NCBI GenBank assembly: GCA_020796225.1
Contig: CM036771.1
Location: 33,554,703-33,618,702 of the forward strand
Source of the DNA: Arion vulgaris
Lineage: Eukaryota > Mollusca > Gastropoda > Stylommatophora > Arionidae
DNA length: 64,000 nucleotides
Direction: 5' to 3'
The notes beneath the pieces were generated by a model. That model was not told where the DNA came from. It did no database searches and saw only the letters and a list, made by a program, of their open reading frames with translations. A program made the translations under genes and the position numbers. Shown one piece after another: positions 51,945 through 62,756 of this stretch. Positions within the stretch are counted from its first letter, which is position 1; every line of letters starts with the position of its first letter.

Positions 51945-52480
51945 TCAACATCATCAAAGTGCGTGTCCTTTATAGGACTCTACTCTCTTTGCAGCGAATT
52001 TGAAATTCACTCTGTTTTCTTTAATGTCTTGTAGCAATCTTCTTCTTGGTCTGCCTCTGCGTCCTGGGACCCTGCCCCTAGTATTGTTCTCTTCAGGTCA
52101 TCGTGACACTACGTCTATATATAAAACACTACTTCTATATATTTCAAGTTTCATTTTTTAGATTCACTCATTTGACATTCCAGACGTTGTTGAACAATGC
52201 GAAAGGTTGACTTTCTTTCTTGGTTTTTCGCATTGAAGTTCTTCTCCGTGTCACCATCTAGAGACACTGTACTTTCCAGATATACACAATCATGAGCTTC
52301 CTCTATGATTGATTTTTGCAACATAATTAAATTTGTTTTTATTTTGGTTACTCTTCATACATTAGATTTTGCAATATTAATTGTAAGTATTTTTGTTTGA
52401 GATGTTCTAGAAAATGTATCTACTTCTGCATCCTCGTATCGACTAGCTAAAAGACTAGTATCGTCTGTATAATCCATCAT
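51945..52480 (-). mobile_element. LINE RT C-terminal fragment
   Basis: The minus strand encodes DYTDDTSLLASRYEDAEVD (ADD-like motif), INIAKSNV, VYLESTVSLDGDTEKNFNA, FRIVQQRLECQMS and, at the end, GRVPGRRGRPRRRLLQDIKE. Frames are broken. It differs from neighbouring LINE families. Confidence 0.6.
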
Positions 52481-52484
52481 CATC

Positions 52485-52860
52485 ATCATCATCAAATAAC
52501 TTGTCGTGAGCACAACTTTGCCACCTTGACCATCCTTCAGAAGTTTCTCTCTCCATATGCTAGATGTTCTGCCTCTGTAGAGGTCATGCTCAAACCATCA
52601 GTTACATTCAGAATCCATCTTCTCCGTGGTCTTCCACTTCTCATCTTTGCCGTGATGCTTCCTTCTCTGATGGTTTTCTCCAGCCCTTCGTGTCTATTTA
52701 TACTGCAAGTTGCAACTCTTTCAATACTAAGGTAAGTGTCCTTCGAATGCCTATGCTGTTATTATTTATGTTTTCTCTCATCAGCCCGTCTACGGCAAGG
52801 TTACACAAGAATGGTTAAAGAATACCCCCTTGTCTAACTCCTCTGTGGACCATGGACCAT
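52485..52860 (-). mobile_element. LINE 3' end, common terminus
   Basis: CATCATCATCATCATCAAAT, AACTTGTCGTGAGCACAACT, CTCAAACCATCAGTTACATT and CTTCTCCGTGGTCTTCCACT match 2560-2720 and 21905-22080. Confidence 0.75.
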
Positions 52861-53044
52861 TGCAAACTATTTGACACTGCACGTTTGCATATAATGCTAT
52901 AATTACACTAATCATTGTTGTTGGTATTCAGTACTGCCGGAGTATTTTCTATAGGCATTGCCTGTGCAGGCAATTAAATACATTTACAATCATAAATAAT
53001 ATATATATATCTGGAGCATGCATACCAAGAGCATACCAATGGCA

Positions 53045-53465
53045 TGGTATTGGAGGTAAGCATGGACATTTAACAAGGCAGTGTAACAATATATAGCTTC
53101 TTTTGAAAACAAATGTTACAGAAGAACCCTCTGTATATCAAGGACAGAGAAGGGAACAAATAGATATGTCCAGAAAGAACTCAGAATAAAGGAACATTGG
53201 CTGGTCCTTGAAATAAGAATGAGAAAATTGAAGTATTTTGGACATATAAAGAGACACGAAGGGTTGAGAAGACCATCATGGAAGGAGGCATCCCAGCAAA
53301 GCGGAAAAGAGGATGACCACGTAGAATATGGCTTCAAGATGTAGATGATGGTTTGAGCATGGTGGCTTTAGAGGCGGGACATCTGGTCTACGAGAGAAGT
53401 TCCGGAGGACTTTTGGGGTGGCAGTTTCTGCTTGGACAAGCTCCGGTAGGATTTGATGATCGATC
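53045..53465 (+). mobile_element. LINE 3' end, plus-strand copy
   Basis: AACAAGGCAGTGTAACAATA, GTTACAGAAGAACCCTCTGT, AAATTGAAGTATTTTGGACA, TATAAAGAGACACGAAGGGT and GACTTTTGGGGTGGCAGTTT. The frame reads RKLKYFGHIKRHEGL with breaks, the usual terminus. Confidence 0.7.
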
Positions 53466-53684
53466 AATTGAAATCAGATATCTGCAAAAATAAGTTGATA
53501 TCTCTATAAATGAGAGCGAACCGAGTACCTTTGGAGCACGAAACGAGCACTTCACCTTCAAGTCACACAATCCCCTATTATATATTAGTTGTGTCCCAGT
53601 TTGTATAATCTAAACCTGTGTTGCTTTCTTGTATCATCCTGTGTTATAAATAGTGCGGCATTCTATGAAAGACTGCTCATCTCA

Positions 53685-54110
53685 TCATCACCAAATAGCT
53701 TGTCCTGAGCAGAACTTTACCACCCCTACAGTCCTTAAGAATTTCTCTTTCTCATAGGCCAGATGTCCTGCCTCTGCAACAGTCATGCTCAAACCATCAG
53801 TTACATCCTGAATCTGAGTCTTCCTCTTCTCCTCTTTGTCGGGATGCATCCTTCCACGACGGTCTTCAGCCCTTCTTGTCTCTTTATATGTCCAAAATAG
53901 TTTAATTTTCTCATTCTTACTTGTTGCACCATCCAGTTTACTTTGATTTTGATTCTATCTGGATATATCTATTTGTTCTCTTCTCTGTCCTTGATATACG
54001 GAGAACTCTTCTGCAACATTATATTCAAAAGCACAAATACGTTTTTCCATTGGCCATGCTTCACATACATATGTTGCCACTAGGAATATGCATGCTCTTA
54101 AGTCTTCTGA
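53685..54110 (-). mobile_element. LINE 3' end, reverse copy
   Basis: AAATAGCTTGTCCTGAGCAG, CTCAAACCATCAGTTACATC, CTTTATATGTCCAAAATAGT and CATGCTTCACATACATATGT match 30085-30520. It abuts a different plus-strand LINE at 54165. Confidence 0.7.
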
Positions 54111-54164
54111 TCTACAGACATTATTTATGACTTGTTGGTCTCATGTTTGTATTGAATTACATTT

Positions 54165-54600
54165 CAGTTTCACATGGGCTCTGACTAAAGATCGAGAAAA
54201 GAATATTACCAACTGTGAAATGAGATGCTTGAAGAAAACGGTAAATAAAACAAGAATAGATCATATAAGAAATGAGAAAATTAGAAGAACAGTCGGAACA
54301 ATACCTGTTATTAGATTCATTGAAAAACAGAGACTCAAATGTTTGGCCACTTGATGAGAATGAACCCGAATACACCAGTTGCAAGAGTGTATAACCTGAA
54401 AATTGAATCATCAAGAAGAAGGGTAGACCAAGAAAAAGATGCATTGATGCGTTACAGACATCTTAAAACTCCACAATACCACAGCATGTCAAGCGACCGA
54501 GCGTTCACTATCTCGGAAACCGATCATCAGTTACACCGGCTACGCCTAACGGCAAAAAAAGCAGAAAAGGACAAAAGAAAGAATAATTGAATTATATTTC
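54165..54600 (+). mobile_element. LINE 3' end
   Basis: Encodes TKDREKNITNCEMRCLKKTV, NEKIRRTVGTIPVIRFIEKQ, a frameshift, then FGHLMRMNPNTPVARVYNLK and later QLHRLRLTAKKAEKDKRKNN. It is related to 16050-16500 and 24690-25690 but distinct. Confidence 0.7.
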
Positions 54601-54784
54601 TTTAAACCATACCTTTGTTTGCTGCTATTGTAGATGTGGCTCAGAACCTGCATAATTGGTGTGAGTTATTGAGTCAGTGCAGTAGTTTATATTTTGTATT
54701 CTGTGTTTAACAAGCATATTTGTGTAATGGTTTTTTTAAATGATGTTCTGTGTGCTTTGCATTTTGTAACTAGTGTTATCCAGT
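54601..54784. other. Spacer, nothing recognised
   Basis: T-rich non-coding sequence without similarity to other parts of the window. Confidence 0.35.
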
Positions 54785-54955
54785 ATGCATAGTCTTCTAC
54801 AACAGAACAACAGGAAAGAATACGAGATGAAGACCACGAAAAAGATGATTAGATGATACAGTAGAATCCTGTCAAAGAACAAAAATAACAATTACCCGAG
54901 CCACTAGTACAGTGCAAGACAAAAACAGAAAACCACGACAAAATAAGAAAACGAA
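54785..54955 (+). mobile_element. LINE 3' tail, family of 50690
   Basis: AGTCTTCTACAACAGAACAA, GAATCCTGTCAAAGAACAAA, AATAACAATTACCCGAGCCA and GACAAAAACAGAAAACCACG are the reverse of the 3' end at 50700-50880. Confidence 0.6.
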
Positions 54956-54999
54956 TGAGTATTATCTATGTGTGGTTTAGTTAGTTTGTTCCTTTTGTG

Positions 55000-55230
55000 C
55001 CATAGTGCAGAGGTTTTAGAGCTACATGTGATGCAGTTCGTTTCTAGCAGTTGGAGACCTTGTCTGATTTTATAACCCAATAGTTTACTTTCCTGTAGGA
55101 TTGTTCTTCGTGGAGTGGTCTTAGGTCTTCCACGTTTTCTTTTCCCAACTGGTGACCAAATAAGGACTTGCCGATTTAGTCTCTTTTCGTCTGATCTAAG
55201 AACATGACCTAAATATTTCCAGTATAGATT
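55000..55230 (-). mobile_element. LINE 3' end
   Basis: The minus strand, unbroken, encodes KYLGHVLRSDEKRLNRQVLI, WSPVGKRKRGRPKTTPRRTI and LQLLETNCIT. Classical LINE polyprotein terminus of a further family. Confidence 0.7.
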
Positions 55231-55612
55231 GATATGTGTGGTTTAGGTTGGGAGGTAATGGCTTTGTTGAGGGGCTCTTCTAGATGTTTAAGAAGAAGGG
55301 TCCTGCCTTATCATCTCCGCTTCTGATGATGCACAGGGAGGGTCTCAACTTTTGTCCTTCATTTGTCCCCGGTCAAAGCTGTTTTATTTGTGGTGTCACA
55401 TGATAATCATCTATTCTTCAGTTTTTAAAGATGTCTCCGTCTTCAGGTCTGTTTGCGGATTGCCTTTTTCCGTTTTCTATGCGTGTTTCAAACAAGATAT
55501 TATCTAGGTTTGTTCGACTGTGTCTCCTGCAGTGAATACCCTAGACACTGGCATGTTCTTCTCCTGACCAGGGTTCTCATGGGTTCATGCCAATGTTTTG
55601 GTTCAATGTTTT
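55231..55612. other. Spacer, nothing recognised
   Basis: Moderate GC sequence with no identifiable domain. The two short overlapping plus-strand frames at 55453-55982 show no domain and run across the retroelement at 55615, so they are not called. Confidence 0.35.
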
Positions 55613-55614
55613 CA

Positions 55615-55862
55615 ATTTTTTTTTTTTTAAATGTTTTTATTTCTTTGGGCCCGACCTGGAAGTGTCACGACGGGTGGTCTCAGTACTAATGAACGTGAAA
55701 ACTTTTAAAACTCCGAGCGTCGTCATACTTTCGAATGAGAACACTCGGAGTTTGTTTAAAGGGTATTATTATTCCATTTGGAATTTAATGAAGGTTCCCA
55801 GCCTTTGGCAGCGATCAAGTTGGCAGTACACTTTGATCTTAGCCAAAGTGCCGAGAAGCAAT
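55615..55862 (-). mobile_element. Retroelement headed by U2 snRNA sequence
   Basis: On the minus strand the first about 40 bases read ATTGCTTCTCGGCACTTTGG, CTAAGATCAAAGTGTACTGC. This is close to the 5' end of U2 spliceosomal RNA (ATCGCTTCTCGGCC...TTGGCTAAGATCAAGTGTA). U2 similarity stops before the branch-site-recognition region, so it is not a working U2 gene. The rest is unrelated, contains inverted CTCCGAG / CTCGGAG blocks, and ends GGTCGGGCCCAAAGAAATAA, AAACATTT and a run of A. A snRNA head plus poly-A tail suggests a SINE with a U2 promoter head or a template-switch chimera. Confidence 0.6.
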
Positions 55863-56044
55863 GAGTTCCAGCCATGTTCGTATCCACAGGCATGTGTTTG
55901 CCTTGCCTCTGAAATAAGTTTATGTCTAACAAGAGGATTCGTCCTTCTGATCATGTTATTTTATTCTCTGGTAGAGTATTGAGTGATATCTGTAGGTTTG
56001 CCTGTGTTAGTAGTACCTTTAATGAATGCTAAACTTCATCGTCT

Positions 56045-56250
56045 TATTGTCTTCTTATTTTTCTACGAACGCTCCATATCGTCCACTTATTAAATAATTC
56101 GTTGTGGTTTGTATGTGATCTGAGCCTAAGGGCGATTTGCGTTGTGTCAGTTATGCGCCTATGGGTGCCTAGGACAGCACATCCGATGTCTTGCCCCGCT
56201 TTCTGTTTACTAATGTAGCTTTCCTTAGAGGATGCTTCTACTAGTCAGTC
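56045..56250 (-). mobile_element. GAA-tailed repeat A, diverged reverse copy
   Basis: TACGAACGCTCCATATCGTC, TGTATGTGATCTGAGCCTAA, GTCAGTTATGCGCCTATGGG, CTTTCTGTTTACTAATGTAG. The 5' third of the element (right side here) is missing. Confidence 0.65.
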
Positions 56251-56267
56251 AGTTTTCTAGCGTTCGT

Positions 56268-56580
56268 TATGAACATTTCTTTTGATTTTGGGGCTGTTTT
56301 CTCTAAAGTATACTTTTTGCTTCTAGAAGTTTTAAAAAGTGTTCATTTGTTCTCACTGTTAGTGTTTGGATAACCTGACTTCATGGCACGGAAGAGCGTC
56401 AACATCTGAGATGATAGCAAACAACAGAGACATAGATTTGTGGAAATTCATGATCGCCTACGCCAGCCTGCATGGTACCTGATGATGACGATGTTAGTGT
56501 TTCTCATTTTCGTTCGTTATTTCTTGTATTTGTTTTGTATGAAAGTTTGTTCTGTTGCTAAAATATATTCTTCTTGGTAC
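56268..56580. repeat. Dispersed segment (as 8150-8340) split by a LINE tail
   Basis: TGAACATTTCTTTTGATTTT, TTTTGCTTCTAGAAGTTTTA and TTTGTTCTCACTGTTAGTGT stand left of the insert, TCTCATTTTCGTTCGTTATT right of it. The order agrees with 8155-8295. Confidence 0.65.
56368..56492 (+). mobile_element. 125-bp LINE tail with target duplication
   Basis: GGATAACCTGACTTCATGGC, GAGCGTCAACATCTGA, GGAAATTCATGATCGCCTAC and GCCTGCATGGTACCTGATGA are the end of the LINE family at 50380-50495. GTTAGTGTTT is duplicated at 56358-56367 and 56493-56502. It is a very short 5'-truncated insertion. Confidence 0.75.
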
Positions 56581-56589
56581 TTCTTGTAC

Positions 56590-58998
56590 AAACATGTTTT
56601 GTCTAGTCTTAAGTAATGCTTCATGGAATTTGTCAAACATGCTTTGTCTAGTCTTAAGTAATGCTTCATGGAATTTGTCAAACATGCTTTGTCTAGTCTG
56701 TAATGCCATGGAATTTGTCAAACATGTTGTCTAGTCTTAATATGCTTCATGGAATTTGTCAAACATGCTTTGTCTAGTCTTAAGTAATGCTTCATGGAAT
56801 TTGTCAAACATGCTTTGTCTAGTCTTTTAGTGCTTAGGAATTTGTCAAACATGTTTTGTCTAGTCTAAGATGCTCGAATTTGTCAAACATGCTTTGTCTA
56901 GTCTTAAGTAATGCTTCATGGAATTTGTCAAACATGCTTTGTCTAGTCTTAAGTAATGCTTCATGGAATTGGTCAAACATGCTTTGTCTAGTCTTAAGTA
57001 ATGCTCATGGATTTGTCAAACATGCTTGTCTAGTCTTAAGTAAAGCTTCATGAATTTGTCAAACATGCTTTGTCTAGTCTTAAGTAATGCTTCATGGAAT
57101 TTGTCAAAATGTTTGTCTAGTCTTAAGTAATGCTTCATGGAATTTGTCAAACATGCTTTGTCTAGTCTTAAGTAATGCTTCATGGAATTTGTCAAACATG
57201 CTTTGTCTAGTCCTAAGTAGTGAGTGCTTCATGGAATTTGTCAAACATGCTTTGTCTAGTCCTATGTAGTGCTTCATGGAATTTGTCAAACATGCTTTGT
57301 CTAGTCTTAAGTAATGCTTCATGGAATTTGTCAAACATGCTTTGTCTAGTCCTATGTAGTGCTTCATGGAATTTGTCAAACATGCTTTGTCTAGTCTTAG
57401 TAGCTTCATGGAATTGGTCAAATGCTTGTCTATCTAAGTAATGCTTAGAATTTGTCAAACATGCTTTGTCTAGTCTTAGTAGTGCTTCAAGGAATTTGTC
57501 AAACATGCTTTGTCTAGTCTTAAGTAATGCTTCATGGAATTTGTCAAACATGCTTTGTCTAGTCTTAAGTAAGCTCATAATTTGTAAGTTTGCTAGTCTA
57601 ATGTATGGAATTTGTCAAACATGCTTTGTCTAGTCTTAAGTATAGTGCTTCATGGAATTTGTCAAACATGCTTTGTCTAGTCTTAAGTAATGCTTCATGG
57701 AATTTGTCAAACATGCTTTGTCTAGTCCTAAGTAGTGAGTGCTTCATGGAATTTGTCAAACATGCTTTGTCTAGTCTTAAGTAATGCTTCATGGAATTTG
57801 TCAAACATGCTTTGTCTAGTCTATGTATGCTTCATGGAATTTTCAAACATGCTTTGTCTAGTCTTAAGTAATGCTTCATGGAATTTGTCAAACATGCTTT
57901 GTCTAGTCTTAAGTAATGCTTCATGGAATTTGTCAAACATGCTTTGTCTAGTCTTAAGTAATGCTTCATGGAATTTGTCAAACATGTTTTGTCTAGTCTT
58001 AAGTAATGCTTCATGGAATTTGCAAACATCGTCAGTCTAAGTATCTATGATTTCAACTGCTTTGTCTAGTCTTAAGTAATGCTTCATGGAATATGTCAAA
58101 CATGCTTTGTCTAGTCTTAAGTAATGCTTCATGGAATTTGTCAAACATGCTTTGTCTAGTCTTAAGTAATGCTTCATGGAATTTGTTTAACATGCTTTGT
58201 CTAGTCTTAAGTAATGCTTCATGGAATTTGTCAAACATGCTTTGTCTAGTCTTAAGTAATGCTTCATGGAATTTGTCAAACATGCTTTGTCTAGTCTTAA
58301 GTAATGCTTCATGGAATTTGTCAAACATGCTTTGTCTAGTCTTAAGTAATGCTTCTGAATTTGTCAACATGTTTGTCTAGTCTTAGAATGCTTAGATTTG
58401 TCAAACATGCTTTGTCTAGTCTTAAGTAATGCTTCATGGAATTTGTCAAACATGCTTTGTCTAGTCTTAAGTAATGCTTCATGGAATTTGTCAAACATGC
58501 TTTGTCTAGTCTTAAGTAATGCTTCATGGAATTTGTCAAACATGTTTTGTCTAGTCTGTGGCTTCTAATTGTAAATGCTGTCTAGTCTAAGTATGTATGG
58601 AATTTGTCAAACATGCTTTGTCTAGTCTTAAGTAATGCTTCATGGAATTTGTCAAACATGCTTTGTCTAGTCTTAAGTAATGCTTCATGATTGTAAACAT
58701 GCTTTCTAGTCTAAATAATGCTTCATGGAATTTGTCAAACATGCTTTGTCTAGTCTTAAGTAATGCTTCATGGAATTTGTCAAACATGCTTTGTCTAGTC
58801 TTAAGTAATGCTTCATGGAATTTGTCAAACATGCTTTGTCTAGTCTTAATGTTTCTGAATTTGTCACATCTGTTAGTCTAAGTAATGCTTCATGGAATTT
58901 GTCAAACATGTTTTAGTCTAGTCCTATGTAGTGCTTCATGGAATTTGTCAAGCATGCTTTGTCTAGTCCTATGTAGGGCTTCTTGGAATTTGTCAAAC
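56590..58998. repeat. 45-bp satellite array, about 52 copies
   Basis: The unit is AATTTGTCAAACATGCTTTG, TCTAGTCTTAAGTAATGCTT, CATGG. Long runs of identical units alternate with short patches of clustered small deletions (for example 57010-57050, 57415-57450, 57570-57605, 58020-58065, 58550-58590, 58685-58715, 58850-58890). A sub-variant with TCCTATGTAGTGCTTC occurs at several places. The 15-codon unit produces many stop-free frames on both strands, none a gene. Confidence 0.95.
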
Positions 58999-59034
58999 AT
59001 TGTCAACAATAAACTAAGCACACCACCAGACGTC

Positions 59035-60000
59035 ACTGATGAAGAAGGAGACACTCAGGGTGATATTTGAACATCATCATCAGGTGCCGTCTCCACATCG
59101 AAGGTTGGCTACAATGAATCTTCAGCATCCTCTGTCTTTCGTCTTGGTGTTGCACACTGACAGCTTAAAGTTTCCCTCCCACTTATCTCTCGGTCTTCTT
59201 CTTGCTCTTCCCCTCTCAACTTTCCCCTCTAGTAAATGTTTTATCATGGTGTCATGTCTTTTATGTGCCCAAAATACTTTACTTGTCTGAATTTTATTTC
59301 TCTTAACAATTGTTTCTTCATGCCTAGTTTTTCTAAAACTTGTTTATTTGTTTGTTTGTCTGTCCATGAAACTCTGCCTATTCTTCTGTATATCCACATC
59401 TCAAATGCATCAATTCTGTCTTCTAACTGCTTGTTCATTGTCCACGTTTCCGAGCCATACATTAATATAGGATATATATAGCATTTGATCATTGTCATTT
59501 TTAGCCTGTTTGTGATTTGTTTCGATGTCAGTAACTTGCTCATACTATCGAAATTATCCTTGGCCCTTCCTATTCAATTTTTAATTGCTGTAATACATCT
59601 ACCATCATCTGTTATCATCTGACCAAGATATAAGAAACTTTTACTTGATGTAGTAATTCTCCATGTATTTTTATATTCATTTTAAGTTTCTCCATTTCCT
59701 TGTTGATTACCATGGTTTTTGTTTTCTGTATGTTAATGTGTAATCCATATTCCTTGCTAGTTCTGTCCAATTGGTCCACTAGTTCTTGTAGTTCTTGTTC
59801 ATTTTCTGCTACCAATATTGTGTCATCTGCATATCTTAAGTTGTTTATTATTTTCCCATTGATCTTGAGTCCTGGCATTCCCTCAAGTTGTTTGAAGATT
59901 TTCTCTGTGTAGATGTTAAATAGGCTTGGTGACAGAATGCATCCTTGTCTCACTCCTCTCTTTATGTCGATGTATGGAGACCTGCTATTTTCATATTTTA
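59035..60000 (-). mobile_element. LINE 3' half with reverse transcriptase
   Basis: On the minus strand: MRQGCILSPSLFNIYTEKIF, LRYADDTILVAENEQELQEL (catalytic YADD), KTKTMVINKEMEKLKMNI, then YIYPILMYGSETWTMNKQLE, IYRRIGRVSWTDKQTNKQVL and KYFGHIKDM. There is a break near 59580-59615. 5' truncated just upstream of the RT GxRQGC motif. Confidence 0.8.
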
Positions 60001-60192
60001 TTATTGCTGTATGTTCCCAGTGTATTCAAATACTGAAGTATATTGAATGTCTCTAGCTATATAAGGAATTTGGAATTAAACGGTGTACAAGCAAAACTAG
60101 ATAAATAATATGTAGAATGAGGAGTGCCTTAAATTAGCAAGCCCCATAAACCATAAATATGCATATCATTTGACGTCTGTGGGTGGCGAACG
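60001..60192. other. Spacer, nothing recognised
   Basis: AT-rich sequence; CATAAACCATAAATATGCAT resembles 26820-26845 (CATAAACCATCAATGTGCAT), so part may be LINE debris. Confidence 0.35.
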
Positions 60193-60366
60193 CCAGGTCC
60201 GGGCAGTATATTTTCTCAGTATGATGCAAGTCTTCAAAATACCACCGCTTAAATTTGTTTCCTTAAAATAACCTCATTGTAATTTTGAATTTGCTGCTTA
60301 CGACGCCCTCCTTACGGCACCGCCTGATGTGGCCGCCTCTCTGTATCATAGCAAGACACGGCCCTG
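60193..60366 (+). mobile_element. MITE, GGGCCGTGC family, 174 bp
   Basis: The left end is CAGGTCCGGGCAGTATATTT, the middle AGTATGATGCAAGTCTTCAA and the right end TGGCCGCCTCTCTGTATCAT, AGCAAGACACGGCCCTG. Ends are inverted (CAGGTCCG / CACGGCCCTG). It is the most compact complete copy in the window. Confidence 0.7.
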
Positions 60367-60399
60367 TAGTCAGCACGTATGGGTCTATATTGAATACAA

Positions 60400-60500
60400 A
60401 GGAGTCTCTGTGACCTAGAGGTTAGGTACTCGTCTCTCTTGCCAAAGATACAAGAGTTACTCCCTCTTGGAGACATCTGGATAGTTTTAGAGAGATCCCT
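60400..60500 (+). mobile_element. SINE2 head at the left border of the 30-bp satellite
   Basis: GAGTCTCTGTGACCTAGAGG, TTAGGTACTCGTCTCTCTTG and GAGTTACTCCCTCTTGGAGA, then GGATAGTTTTAGAGAGATCC correspond to the minus-strand SINE2 head at 15880-15965. The element then runs straight into the satellite. Confidence 0.65.
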
Positions 60501-62050
60501 GATCTCAGTGTAGGTGAGACATTGATGCCTGATCTCAGTGTAGGTGAGACATTGATGCCTGATGTCAGTGTAGGTGAGACATTGATGCCTGATCTCAGTG
60601 TAGGTGAGACAGTGATGCCTGATCTCAGTGTAGGTGAGACATTGATGCCTGATCTCAGTGTAGGTGAGACATTGATGCCTGACCTCAGTGTAGGTGAGAC
60701 ATTGATGCCTGAACTCAGTGTAGGTGAGACATTGATGCCTGATCTCAGTGTAGGTGAGACATTGATGCCTGATCTCAGTGTAGGTGAGACATGGATGCCT
60801 GATCTCAGTGTAGGTGAGACATTGATGCCTGATCTCAGTGTAGGTGAGACATTGATGCCTGATCTCAGTGTAGGTGAGACATTGATGCCTGATCTCAGTG
60901 TAGGTGAGACATTGATGCCTGATCTCAGTGTAGGTGAGACATTGATGCCTTATCTCAGTGTAGGTGAGACATTGATGCCTGATCTCAGTGTAGGTGAGAC
61001 ATTGATGCCTTATCTCAGTGTAGGTGAGACATTGATGCCTTATCTCAGTGTAGGTGAGACATGGATGCCTGATCTCAGTGTAGGTGAGACATTGATGCCT
61101 TATCTCAGTGTAGGTGAGACATGGATGCCTGATCTCAGTGTAGGTGAGACATTGATGCCTGATCTCAGTGTAGGTGAGACATGGATGCCTGATCTCAGTG
61201 TAGGTGAGACATTGATGCCTGATCTCAGTGTAGGTGAGACATGGATGCCTGATCTCAGTGTAGGTGAGACATGGATGCCTGATCTCAGTGTAGGTGAGAC
61301 ATTGATGCCTGATCTCAGTGTAGGTGAGACATGGATCCCTGATCTCAGTGTAGGTGAGACATGGATGCCTGATCTCAGTGTAGGTGAGACATTGATGCCT
61401 GATCTCAGTGTAGGTGAGACATTGATGTCTGATCTCAGTGTAGGTGAGACATTGATGCCTGATCTCAGTGTAGGTGAGACATTGATGACTGATCTCAGTG
61501 TAGGTGAGACATTGATCCCTGATCTCAGTGTAGGTGAGACATGGAAGCCTGATCTCAGTGTAGGTGAGACATGGATGTCTGATCTCAGTGTAGGTGAGAC
61601 ATTGATGCCTGATCTCAGTGTAGGTGAGACATGGATCCCTGATCTCAGTGTAGGTGAGACATGGATGCCTGATCTCAGTGTAGGTGAGACATTGATGCCT
61701 GATCTCAGTGTAGGTGAGACATTGATGCCTGATCTCAGTGTAGGTGAGACATTGATGCCTGATCTCAGTGTAGGTGAGACATTGATGCCTGATCTCAGTG
61801 TAGGTGAGACATTGATCCCTGATCTCAGTGTAGGTGAGACATGGAAGCCTGATCTCAGTGAAGGTGAGACATTAATGCCTGATCTCAGTGTAGGTGAGAC
61901 ATAGATGCCTGATCTCAGTGTAGGTGAGACATTGATGCCTGATCTCAGTGTAGGTGAGACATGGATGCCTGATCTCAGTGTAGGTGAGACATTGATGCCT
62001 AATCTCAGTGTAGGTGAGACATTGATGCCTGATCTCAGTGTAGGTGAAAT
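60501..62050. repeat. 30-bp satellite array, 51 full copies
   Basis: The unit is GATCTCAGTGTAGGTGAGAC, ATTGATGCCT. Length is perfectly constant over 51 units; only point variants occur (ATGGATGCCT, TATCTCAGTG, ATTGATCCCT). The unit equals an internal segment of SINE2 (compare 4950-4969), and the array is bordered on the left by the SINE2 head. The ten-codon unit leaves a 460-codon plus-strand frame (MPDLSVGETL repeats) which is not a gene. Confidence 0.95.
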
Positions 62051-62252
62051 GGAGATACCCTAGTAAATATAAAGCATCAAGAATTCGATGTGCTGGCCTA
62101 CTTGTAGTCACAAAACTGGCACAAAGTACTTATGCTCAGATCACATACAAATCACACATAGTGGTTAACAAGTGATCGAAATGAAGCGTTCGAAGAAGAA
62201 GAAGAAGAAGAAGAAGAAGAAGAAGATGAAGAAGAAGAAGAAGAAGAAGTAA
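62051..62252 (+). mobile_element. GAA-tailed repeat A, 5' truncated, with expanded GAA tail
   Basis: GGAGATACCCTAGTAAATAT, GTGCTGGCCTACTTGTAGTC, ACAAATCACACATAGTGGTT and AGCGTTCGAAGAAGAAGAAG. The (GAA)n tail extends for about 60 bases. It begins exactly where the 30-bp array stops. Confidence 0.7.
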
Positions 62253-62470
62253 CTTCACGAGTTAATGAATAAATGACAATGAATTATTGAATTTTTGAAC
62301 AAAATACTGAATTTAAAAAACCAAGAGCTCATGTATTTGTTTGACTAAATATTTATTGAAATAATTGAGACGAACTATACTAAAATCATGATGGATACAT
62401 CAAAAATTGAAGTATTTTAAAGAGTTATATTTTGTTAAGACAAGAAATTATCCCACCAGTAATTTATTAT
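62253..62470. repeat. 3'-flanking block of the C1q units (unit 3)
   Basis: AATGACAATGAATTATTGAA, CATGTATTTGTTTGACTAAA, TATTTATTGAAATAATTGAG and AAATTATCCCACCAGTAA match 9640-9835 and 29850-29990. It supports a third unit at the right edge. Confidence 0.6.
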
Positions 62471-62680
62471 AATTTTTACGGATGATCCAAAAAAATTGCT
62501 TGAACACTGTTAAATAATGTCGGTTTGCCAGCCCCTCACAATGGGATGTTAATCACTAATTCAATGTCATCTCAGGATATTAAAACTAACCTACTCCATT
62601 CAGAATGTCACACATTCTGATTTATATTTAACACTAGTTTTTTATAACGAAAAATTATAATCTGTTATATCCAATTTCGA

Positions 62681-62728
<48 letters not shown>

Positions 62729-62748
62729 AGTGGAACCGTATAAACACC
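62471..62748. other. C1q unit 3 flank with (TA)n microsatellite
   Basis: AT-rich sequence, partly like 9900-9960. A (TA)n run of about 44 bases lies at 62682-62725. No gene is seen. Confidence 0.5.
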
Positions 62749-62756
62749 ATCTAGAC

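Noticed and set aside
55822..55862. Functional U2 snRNA gene
   Set aside because: Only about the first 40 bases match; the branch-site-pairing, Sm-site and 3' stem regions are absent.
56590..58998. CRISPR-like array
   Set aside because: Units are directly tandem with no variable spacers, and the DNA is eukaryotic. The same holds for the arrays at 17222, 27249, 49172 and 60501.
60522..61904. Open frame of 460 codons made of MPDLSVGETL repeats
   Set aside because: It is the 30-bp satellite read in one frame; the unit is ten codons with no stop, there is no start context, splice site or non-repetitive sequence, and the source is a SINE segment.
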